The notes under the pieces: generated by a model
Databases searched by the model: none
What the model saw: the letters and a program-made list of their open reading frames with translations, nothing else
Told to the model about the DNA's origin: nothing
Translations under genes and position numbers: made by a program
Assembly: GCA_002375495.1 (NCBI GenBank)
Contig: DFLU01000012.1
Span: 500,269 to 564,268 of the forward strand
Length of the DNA: 64,000 nucleotides
Direction of reading: 5' to 3'
From: Flavobacteriaceae bacterium UBA3611
Lineage (GTDB): Bacteria; Bacteroidota; Bacteroidia; Flavobacteriales; Flavobacteriaceae
Shown here: piece after piece, positions 57,103 to 64,000 of the stretch
Position numbering within the stretch: position 1 is the first letter of the stretch
Layout of the letters: each line of letters starts with the position of its first letter

Positions 57103-60081
57103 ATGAAACAAAACAACTTTTATCGCAGGAGGCTTCTGCTTTTCTTATTCTTGCTACCGTGCTTTGTATTTGCCCAAAATACGATTTCGGGTAAGGTAAC
57201 AAGCGAGAGTGGTGAGACCGTTCCTTTTGTGAACGTAATTGAGAAAGGTACCACCAATGGTACTACTACAGATATTGATGGTAATTACTCCATTGAAATG
57301 TCTACTTTGCCGGGAACGTTAGTATTCTCGTCATTAGGATTTACGACAGTAGAACAAGCGGTGAGTATTTCAGAAACGTTAAACATAACAATGGGAGAAT
57401 CTGCCCAGGCTCTAGATGAAGTCGTAATTACTGGTTTGGCAACCTCTATTGAACGAACAAACTCAGCCAATGCCGTGGCATCTCTTTCTGCCGAAGATTT
57501 AGTGGGGAAAACACCACCTCCAACCTTAGACGGAGCACTGTACGGTAAATTTGCCGGGGCAGTAGTAAACCAGAATTCAGGAGCACCCGGGGGAGGTTTA
57601 TCTGTAAAACTTCGTGGTGCAACGTCGCTACAAGGAAATGTGCAACCGCTTTATATTATTGACGGTGTATATCTCGACAACTCATCTTTATCTGCCGGAT
57701 TGAACGCAGTTTCTGCTGCAGCCGCTGGAGGTAGTGCTTCTAACCAAGATAACCCTACCAACCGTATTGCAGATATTAACCCTGAAGATATTGCCAATAT
57801 TGAAATCTTAAAAGGTGCATCTGCGGCCGCTATCTACGGTTCGCGTGCAGCTGCAGGGGTAATTATTATTACTACCAAAAGAGGTAAGGCTGGAGAAACT
57901 AAGTACAAATTTTCTCAATCTGTAGGTTGGACCGAAGCTATCAACTTGCTAGGAGTTCGCGATTACACTAGACAACGCGTACTCGACACCTTTGGTGAAG
58001 ATGCGGCTAATGATTTTGTAAATGCCCAGAATAATGGAACCTTAGTAGATTATGAAGACGAAATTTTTGGTGAAAAGGGATTCATTAGACTTACCAACTT
58101 CAATATGAGTGGTGGTTCCCTGAAAACAAAATATTATGCAGGGGTTAGCCATAACAATGAAGAGGGTATTGTACGTAACACAGGATATGAAAAAACTTCG
58201 TTGCGTTTAAACTTAGACCATAAAGCGAAAGATTGGTTAAAATTCAACTTGAGTTCTAATTATATCTACTCTTCATCAGACCGTGGTTTCTTTAACAATG
58301 ATAACTCAGGAACTACTATTGGTGTTGCCTTAACTGCAACTAGACCTTGGGACGGATTATTGGCAGATGGCAATGGAAATTATCCAGACCATCCAAATAA
58401 CTCTTCTAACCCATTACAAACCAGAGACCTGGTTACCAATAACGAACGTGTAAATCGTTTCATTATGGGAGGTACTATGAACTTAGACTTTTACCGAGGT
58501 GAAAATTCAAATTTAGAATTAGTGCTTCGAGGAGGTTTAGATATGTACGGACAACAATCACGAGCTATTTTCCCGAAAGCGTTACAATTTCAGAAGCCAA
58601 GCAATGGCGGATTGAATGGAGTTTCAGTACAAGGAGATACTCAAAACAAAAACTACAACCTTTCTGCATTTTTGGTACATAACTATTTTACCGATAGCGA
58701 TATCAATTTCAGAACACAGGCAGGTCTTACCAATGAACGTTTCGACAGAGATACAAAATTGGTGACTGCCACAGGATTGGTTGCTTCAGAAACAAATGTA
58801 GACCAAGCAGCTAATACGGGAGTGGTTCAGACAAGAGTGAAGCAAGAAGATGCCGGGTTCTTTGCTCAGGAAGAGGTGAATTTTCAAGATAAATTTATTG
58901 CTACCGTAGGTATTCGAGGTGATAAATCTTCAAACAATGGAGATGCAAATGCCTATAATTACTACCCTAAAGGATCATTGGCGGTAAATCTGAACGAATT
59001 TGGATTCTGGAACGAAGGAGGTACATGGAGCCAGTTTAAATTAAGAGCAGCCTATGGTGAAGCAGGAAACTTCCCACCATTTGGTGCTTTATTTACTTCG
59101 TACGGGGCATTTTCTACAGACGGATTATTAGGTATTAGCTTAAGAGGTGTACGAGGCGATAAGGAAATCAATTCTGAGCGTCAGAAAGAACTTGAATTTG
59201 GTACCGACCTTGGTTTCTTTAACGGAAGATTAGACTTCTCTGCTACGTACTATATCAAAACAGTAGACGATCTTATTCTTCAATCTCAATTGCCACCTTC
59301 AACAGGGTTTACAACTGAATTTGTAAATGCAGGTGAATTGCAGAATAAGGGTATCGAGCTTAGCCTGAACGCTACACCAATCGTAAACGATAATTTTGAA
59401 TGGAACATCGGTGTAAACTGGTTCAAAAATAAATCTGAAATTACTAGATTAGATGTAGAGCCGTTTAACGTTGGTGCTTTTGGTGCCACATTAGGAACCT
59501 ATCGAATTGAAGAAGGCTCTAGTGCGACACAAATTGTGGGTATTGGTCCAAATCCAGGACCAAACGGATTCCAAGTATTTGGAGATGCCGAGCCAGACTT
59601 CCAAATGGGTGTTAATAATAATTTACGCTGGAAAAACATTGATCTTTCTTTCTTATGGCAATGGAAAAGTGGTGGTGACAACATCAACCTTACGGCGCTC
59701 TTAACAGACCTAAACGGAACTAGCCACGATTATGATACAATCGACCTTGACCCCGAAGGACAGCTAGGGAACGGACCTTACAGAGTGAGCCAATTGGGTT
59801 CTTCTGCAGAAGTTTTTGTTGAAGATGCTTCGTATGTAAGACTTCGTGAAATCGGACTTTACTACACATTAGAAAGCAAAATGTTAGGCAATGTGATTGG
59901 AGGAGCAATCGATTCAGTACGAATCGGACTCTCAGGAACAAATGTTCTTAACTTCTTCGACTATAATAGCTATGATCCTGAAGTGTCAAACTTTGGAGGA
60001 GGAACCATTTTTACAGGTGTTGAAGTAACACCATTCCCTTCTTCTAAGCGATACTTATTCCACCTCGGAGTTAACTTTTAA
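57103..60081 (+). CDS. SusC/RagA-family TonB-linked outer-membrane protein
   Basis: This 992-residue protein has a signal peptide (residues 1-24), a CarboxypepD_reg domain (about 27-105, ISGKVTSESGETVPFVNVIEKGT), and a plug with the SusC-type sequence LRGATSLQGNVQPLYIIDGV and AAAIYGSRAAAGVIIITTKRG. The large barrel ends in SSKRYLFHLGVNF. With SusD it imports an oligomeric nutrient across the outer membrane. No glycosidase, peptidase or sulfatase gene flanks it, so the substrate is unknown. The SusD gene starts 11 nt downstream. Confidence 0.94.
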   Translation: MKQNNFYRRRLLLFLFLLPCFVFAQNTISGKVTSESGETVPFVNVIEKGTTNGTTTDIDGNYSIEMSTLPGTLVFSSLGFTTVEQAVSISETLNITMGESAQALDEVVITGLATSIERTNSANAVASLSAEDLVGKTPPPTLDGALYGKFAGAVVNQNSGAPGGGLSVKLRGATSLQGNVQPLYIIDGVYLDNSSLSAGLNAVSAAAAGGSASNQDNPTNRIADINPEDIANIEILKGASAAAIYGSRAAAGVIIITTKRGKAGETKYKFSQSVGWTEAINLLGVRDYTRQRVLDTFGEDAANDFVNAQNNGTLVDYEDEIFGEKGFIRLTNFNMSGGSLKTKYYAGVSHNNEEGIVRNTGYEKTSLRLNLDHKAKDWLKFNLSSNYIYSSSDRGFFNNDNSGTTIGVALTATRPWDGLLADGNGNYPDHPNNSSNPLQTRDLVTNNERVNRFIMGGTMNLDFYRGENSNLELVLRGGLDMYGQQSRAIFPKALQFQKPSNGGLNGVSVQGDTQNKNYNLSAFLVHNYFTDSDINFRTQAGLTNERFDRDTKLVTATGLVASETNVDQAANTGVVQTRVKQEDAGFFAQEEVNFQDKFIATVGIRGDKSSNNGDANAYNYYPKGSLAVNLNEFGFWNEGGTWSQFKLRAAYGEAGNFPPFGALFTSYGAFSTDGLLGISLRGVRGDKEINSERQKELEFGTDLGFFNGRLDFSATYYIKTVDDLILQSQLPPSTGFTTEFVNAGELQNKGIELSLNATPIVNDNFEWNIGVNWFKNKSEITRLDVEPFNVGAFGATLGTYRIEEGSSATQIVGIGPNPGPNGFQVFGDAEPDFQMGVNNNLRWKNIDLSFLWQWKSGGDNINLTALLTDLNGTSHDYDTIDLDPEGQLGNGPYRVSQLGSSAEVFVEDASYVRLREIGLYYTLESKMLGNVIGGAIDSVRIGLSGTNVLNFFDYNSYDPEVSNFGGGTIFTGVEVTPFPSSKRYLFHLGVNF

Positions 60082-60092
60082 AAAATTGAATT

Positions 60093-61445
60093 ATGAAAAA
60101 ACAGATATATAAAATTTTATTCTTACTAGCCGTTGCAGGAACACTGTTCTCATGCGATGTAGAAGAATTTTCAGATTTGAACAATCCTGAAGTGGATGCG
60201 TTCAACGAGAACCTAACCCGTGGAGATCTGCAAGATCTTGTTGGCGGTATTTTATACAGTTCGCGTGTGCGACTGGGAACCTATTATGATGACTGCGGCG
60301 TTATTGGTCGTGAATATTGGAGGTTCTCTAGTTCAGACCCGCGTTTTACAAGCGATCTTCTTGGGGGCGAAAATGCCGTGTTGGATAACAACACCTTTTA
60401 TATTACCAACCCTTGGGCTGCACGTTACAGAACCGTTAAGAACGCTAATTTAATCTTGGGCTTCTTAGACAGTCAAGATCTTTCAGCACAATTTTCGAAC
60501 GCTGAAGTGGCTGCAACTAGAGGTTTATTGCAAACCTTTATTGGATACGAACTATTGCTCAATTTGAACCTTACCAATGAAAATGGAATTCGTACCGATG
60601 TGGCAGATGCCGACAACCTAGGGCCTATTGTTTCTAGAACACAAGCGTTAGCCGATATCAGAAACTTCTTGGTTGCCGGAGCAGAAAACCTAGCAAACGG
60701 CGGTCCAGAATTCCCTTTTGTACTTTCATCAGGATTTGAGGGATTCAATACGCCAAGCAGCTTTTTGCAAGCCAATAAAGCTATCTCTGCACGTGTAGCA
60801 GCATATCAAGGTGATATGGCTGCAGTACGCACGTTCTTAGATGATTCGTTTTTAAACCTGAGTAGTTCAGACCTTAACACAGGAATCTATCATAACTTTT
60901 CGTTAAACGCTACAGATATAGCCAACCCTATGTTCTTCCCTTTAGGTGCAACTACGGCTGGAGCTAGAATTATGGAGCCTAATTTCTTGGCAGATGCTGA
61001 AGCAGGAGACTTTAGAGTTTTTGGAAATCCTGAATTGAACACCTTGGGTAAAGTAGTAGAGCGCGAATCTGAGATTACACTCGACGGACTCACAGGAAAC
61101 TACGATGTTTTTGTTTATCCATCACAAGAGTCTTCTATCCCAATTATTCGAAATGAAGAGCTCATTTTATTGTATGCTGAAGCAAACATCAATAGCAACC
61201 CAGGAGAAGCGATTGCTGCACTGAACCTTATTCGTGAAAGTGCAGGCTTAGATCCGTATACCGGTGATACAGATGCTGCAGCTCTTACAGATGAAATGTT
61301 AAACCAAAGACGCTATTCTTTGTATGCGGAGGGCCACCGTTGGATTGACGTGAGAAGATATGGCAGATTAGACGAGCTTCCTTTAGCACGTCCTGAAGAT
61401 GATGTATTCTCTCAATTTCCTATTCCACTTACAGAAGGAAATTAA
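60093..61445 (+). CDS. SusD/RagB-family nutrient-binding lipoprotein
   Basis: This 450-residue surface lipoprotein (lipobox LFSC, near residue 21) has the SusD architecture of tetratricopeptide-like helices. The C-terminal RNEELILLYAEANINSN segment, EAIAALNLIRESAGL and EGHRWIDVRRYGRL are family hallmarks. It binds substrate and delivers it to the SusC partner encoded upstream. The ligand is not predictable. Confidence 0.92.
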   Translation: MKKQIYKILFLLAVAGTLFSCDVEEFSDLNNPEVDAFNENLTRGDLQDLVGGILYSSRVRLGTYYDDCGVIGREYWRFSSSDPRFTSDLLGGENAVLDNNTFYITNPWAARYRTVKNANLILGFLDSQDLSAQFSNAEVAATRGLLQTFIGYELLLNLNLTNENGIRTDVADADNLGPIVSRTQALADIRNFLVAGAENLANGGPEFPFVLSSGFEGFNTPSSFLQANKAISARVAAYQGDMAAVRTFLDDSFLNLSSSDLNTGIYHNFSLNATDIANPMFFPLGATTAGARIMEPNFLADAEAGDFRVFGNPELNTLGKVVERESEITLDGLTGNYDVFVYPSQESSIPIIRNEELILLYAEANINSNPGEAIAALNLIRESAGLDPYTGDTDAAALTDEMLNQRRYSLYAEGHRWIDVRRYGRLDELPLARPEDDVFSQFPIPLTEGN

Positions 61446-61463
61446 TTGAATTAGTTTCAATAA

Positions 61464-61496
61464 AAAAGCCCTTTCAGTTTTGCTGAAAGGGCTTTT
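61464..61496. terminator. bidirectional terminator between susD and the RND gene
   Basis: The stem AAAAGCCCTTTCAG (61464-61477)/CTGAAAGGGCTTTT (61483-61496) has a 5-nt loop and T-rich ends on both strands. Confidence 0.8.
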
Positions 61497-61518
61497 CTTT
61501 TTCACCTAGAACTCGATG

Positions 61519-64000
61519 CTATTCTGCAGCTTCTAAATTGATGTCTTCTCCTGCTGTTGAAACCTCATCTTCCTTTGGATTTCTTCTAGCATGCAACCAC
61601 ATTTTCATGCGGGTAGCGATATAAAAGAGCACCGGAACCACAATTAACGTTAAGAAAGTTGCAATTAGTAATCCGTATATTACGGTCCATGCCAAAGGTC
61701 CCCAGAAAATAACGTTATCACCTCCCATGTATATTTTGGGGTCAAATTCAGAAAACAGAGAGAAAAAGTCGATGTTTAATCCAATCGCCAACGGAATCAG
61801 CCCTAAAATGGTCGTGATTGCAGTTAACAATACAGGTCTTAAACGTGCTTTTCCTGCTTTGATGATACTGGCCAATAAATCTTCTTTTTCAAGATATTCA
61901 TCTTCATCTATATTTAATTGGTTTTTCTTTCTGTCTATGAGCAATTGCGCATAATCTAACAATACCACACCATTATTTACCACAATTCCCGCGAGGGAGA
62001 TAATTCCCATCATCGTCATCATAATCACAAAGGGAGACCCAGAGATTACAATTCCCCCGAAAACACCTATAAAGCTCAAGAAAATAGCGATCATGATAAT
62101 AGTTGGTTTCGAAATAGAGTTAAACTGAAAAATCAAAATCAGGAAAATAAGTCCGAGACCACTAAAAAACGCCCCCATTAAAAAGGCCATTTGTTTGTTC
62201 TGCTCTTCTATCTGACCCGTAAAATCAATATTAATGTCATCTGGAATTCCATCAAAATTGCGCATTTCGTTCTGAATTTGGCTCACTACAGCACCCGCAT
62301 CAGTATAGCCCGGCGCCAGTGCAGAATACACCGTTACCACTCGTTTAGTGTCTCTGTGTTTAATAGCGCTAAAACCAGAGTTGTTACGCTTGGTTGCCAC
62401 TGCAGAAACAGGAACGTTACGCAATTGTCCCGTATTGGTTCTAAAAGTCATGGTTTGGTTAAAAATGGCACTTGCATTGTAACGGCTCTCTTCGTTAAAA
62501 CGAACATAGATGTCGTAATCTTCCCCATCTTCTTTATAAATCCCCGCTTTGGTTCCGAAAATAGCATTTCGAAGTTGTTGGCCTACTTGCCCAGCACTAA
62601 TGCCCAATTCTCCGGCCTTTTCACGATCTACTACCACCTGCATCGCAGGCTTGTCTTTGTTCACGTCAATTTTTAATTCGTCTATGGCAGCAATACTTTT
62701 TGAATTGATGTATTCGCGCATGTCTTCGGCAGCTGCAATTAACTCATTGTAGTCGTCACCTTCTAATTCAATATTAATAGGAGGACCTGCTGGCGGTCCG
62801 TTTGCGTCTTTTTCAACAGAAATTAAAACCCCAGGATAAATTCCTACCAAGGCTTCTTGTACTTTTTGGCGCAATTCTTCACTGTCTTCGCCACGACGGT
62901 ATTTATATTCCCGCATTGAGGCAGTAATTTTACCTTTGTGGGGCATTTCGGCAGCAGAACCTCCATCGGTTTGCGGATTTCCAGCTCCTTCACCTACTTG
63001 GCTCACGGCACTTTCAACCAAGAAATTATAATCACCATCTGTATATTGGTCGCTATTCAGCGTCTTGTACACTACTTTTTCTATCTCTTTAGTGATGGCA
63101 TTGGTTTTTTCGATATCGGTACCCTGTGGGTATTCAATGTAGACAATAATCTGGTTTGGTTTGTTGTCTGGAAAAAATTCAATCTTAGTTCGTTGTGATG
63201 CTACCGAGGCGCCAAACGCAACGAATGCCGCTAGTAACACAGTGAATGTCCCCCCTATGATCCAATAGGGTCTCTTGCTCTTTAATGAACCAACCAGTCT
63301 TTTTTCATACCAATTTTCTAGCCTTACGAGTGTCTTTTTCTGAAAACGATTGGCCATTTTTCGCAATACCATTCGGTACACCCACAACATAATAGCAGTA
63401 AAGATCATTAACGATCCAATCGCACGATATTCTCCTCCAAATAGTAAGATTAGCAATCCGATACCTCCAACAATGGCCGAAATTTTAACCAATTGCTTTT
63501 TTGGCATGTTTTTATCTTCTACTCTCATAAACTGTGAAACCAGTACCGAGTTGAAGAAAATCGCCACAAAAAGGGACGAGCCCAATACCACCGAAAGCGT
63601 CATCGGGAAATAGATCATAAACTGCCCCATAAGACCTGGCCATAATCCCAACGGAACAAATGCAGCAACTGTTGTTAGTGTTGAAATAATTATCGGGAAA
63701 GCGATTTCACCTATTCCCTTTTTCGCCGCTTCTACACGGCTTAGCCCTTCTTCATCCATAAGGCGGTACACGTTTTCTACCACCACAATTCCGTTATCTA
63801 CCAGCATACCGAGCCCCATGATGAGCCCAAATAAAATCATGGTGTTCATGGTGTATCCCAACTGGTTCAGAATCATTAACGACATGAACATAGACATTGG
63901 GATTGCAAATCCGACGAAAAGTGCGTTTTTAAATCCTAAGAAGAACATTAGCACCGTAACAACCAGAATAATTCCGAAGATAATATTGTTCACCAAATCG
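61519..64000 (-). CDS. RND-family efflux permease (AcrB/CusA type), 5' end outside window
   Basis: The frame is open through position 64000, so the N-terminus is missing. 827 residues are visible of a family about 1,040-1,150 long. Visible parts are the TM4 region with GLIMGLGMLVDNGIVVVENV (the proton-relay aspartate), the second periplasmic porter half (RTKIEFFPDNKPNQIIVYIEYPQGTDIEKT), and the C-terminal helices with GIISLAGIVVNNGVVLLDYA and LRPVLLTAITTILGLIPLA. It exports drugs, metals or lipids by proton antiport with a periplasmic adaptor. The adaptor and TolC-like genes would lie beyond the window. Confidence 0.94.
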   Translation of the reverse strand, partial: DLVNNIIFGIILVVTVLMFFLGFKNALFVGFAIPMSMFMSLMILNQLGYTMNTMILFGLIMGLGMLVDNGIVVVENVYRLMDEEGLSRVEAAKKGIGEIAFPIIISTLTTVAAFVPLGLWPGLMGQFMIYFPMTLSVVLGSSLFVAIFFNSVLVSQFMRVEDKNMPKKQLVKISAIVGGIGLLILLFGGEYRAIGSLMIFTAIMLWVYRMVLRKMANRFQKKTLVRLENWYEKRLVGSLKSKRPYWIIGGTFTVLLAAFVAFGASVASQRTKIEFFPDNKPNQIIVYIEYPQGTDIEKTNAITKEIEKVVYKTLNSDQYTDGDYNFLVESAVSQVGEGAGNPQTDGGSAAEMPHKGKITASMREYKYRRGEDSEELRQKVQEALVGIYPGVLISVEKDANGPPAGPPINIELEGDDYNELIAAAEDMREYINSKSIAAIDELKIDVNKDKPAMQVVVDREKAGELGISAGQVGQQLRNAIFGTKAGIYKEDGEDYDIYVRFNEESRYNASAIFNQTMTFRTNTGQLRNVPVSAVATKRNNSGFSAIKHRDTKRVVTVYSALAPGYTDAGAVVSQIQNEMRNFDGIPDDINIDFTGQIEEQNKQMAFLMGAFFSGLGLIFLILIFQFNSISKPTIIMIAIFLSFIGVFGGIVISGSPFVIMMTMMGIISLAGIVVNNGVVLLDYAQLLIDRKKNQLNIDEDEYLEKEDLLASIIKAGKARLRPVLLTAITTILGLIPLAIGLNIDFFSLFSEFDPKIYMGGDNVIFWGPLAWTVIYGLLIATFLTLIVVPVLFYIATRMKMWLHARRNPKEDEVSTAGEDINLEAAE

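Noticed and set aside
1..64000. CRISPR arrays, tRNA or rRNA genes, insertion sequences, prophage
   Set aside because: No regular direct repeats with spacers, no tRNA-like cloverleaf with TTCRA arm, and no transposase or integrase motif were found on either strand by reading.

Overview
The window comes from the chromosome of a Bacteroidetes bacterium, most likely a marine Flavobacteriaceae. The support is several lineage traits: a SusC/SusD pair, TonB-dependent receptors with carboxypeptidase-regulatory N-termini, type IX secretion (T9SS) C-terminal sorting domains, a CcoN-CcoO fusion oxidase, FecR/ECF sigma signalling, and promoters of the TAnnTTTG (-7) class. I see no tRNA, rRNA, CRISPR array, insertion sequence or prophage. 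The species cannot be named from the sequence.

Region 1 (1-21.3 kb) is a respiratory supercluster for low oxygen and denitrification. It starts with the nos genes on the minus strand: a membrane accessory gene cut by the window edge, a lipoprotein-type nosZ, a fasciclin lipoprotein and a cytochrome c lipoprotein. Divergent from these are an Rrf2/NsrR-like regulator and the Fe-S repair protein RIC. Next come a copper-chaperone-like HMA protein, an operon of universal stress protein, PdxH-like flavoprotein and CoA-transferase, and a Crp/Fnr regulator. The complete cbb3 oxidase set follows: ccoI, ccoS, ccoNO, ccoQ, ccoP, a cupin and truncated globin pair, ccoG, ccoH and a TauE/SafE-like protein. 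Oxygen-independent coproporphyrinogen oxidase hemN closes the region. The most striking observation is a palindrome, TGAC-N4-GTCA (FNR-like geometry), upstream of these operons. Its centre lies 33 bp (once 34 bp) from a TAnnTTTG -7 element in seven promoter arrangements. This defines a compact cis regulon, probably that of the Fnr-like protein encoded inside it.

Region 2 (21.3-36.2 kb) holds a TonB receptor / FecR / ECF sigma surface-signalling operon and two adjacent repeat-built acidic lipoproteins. It also has T9SS cargo proteins, a HupE-like membrane protein, dCMP deaminase, an S41 protease, a MarC protein, a DUF3109 protein and a small lipoprotein.

Region 3 (36.2-50.6 kb) begins with class I ribonucleotide reductase nrdB-nrdA, preceded by a cluster of five TGTTGAAAA-like motifs, and a DUF6503-like protein. 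It then has a phosphate-acquisition block: a PiT transporter with PhoU-like tail, a phosphate-selective-type porin, a MORN-like secreted protein, a duplicated beta-helix lipoprotein and a TonB receptor. Three upstream regions of this block carry direct repeats of (T)AATGTTA with an 11-bp period, reminiscent of Pho boxes.

Region 4 (50.6-64 kb) is mostly housekeeping: dGTPase, dxs, tadA, a cold-shock protein and aspS. It ends with an orphan SusC/SusD pair and an RND efflux permease truncated by the window end.
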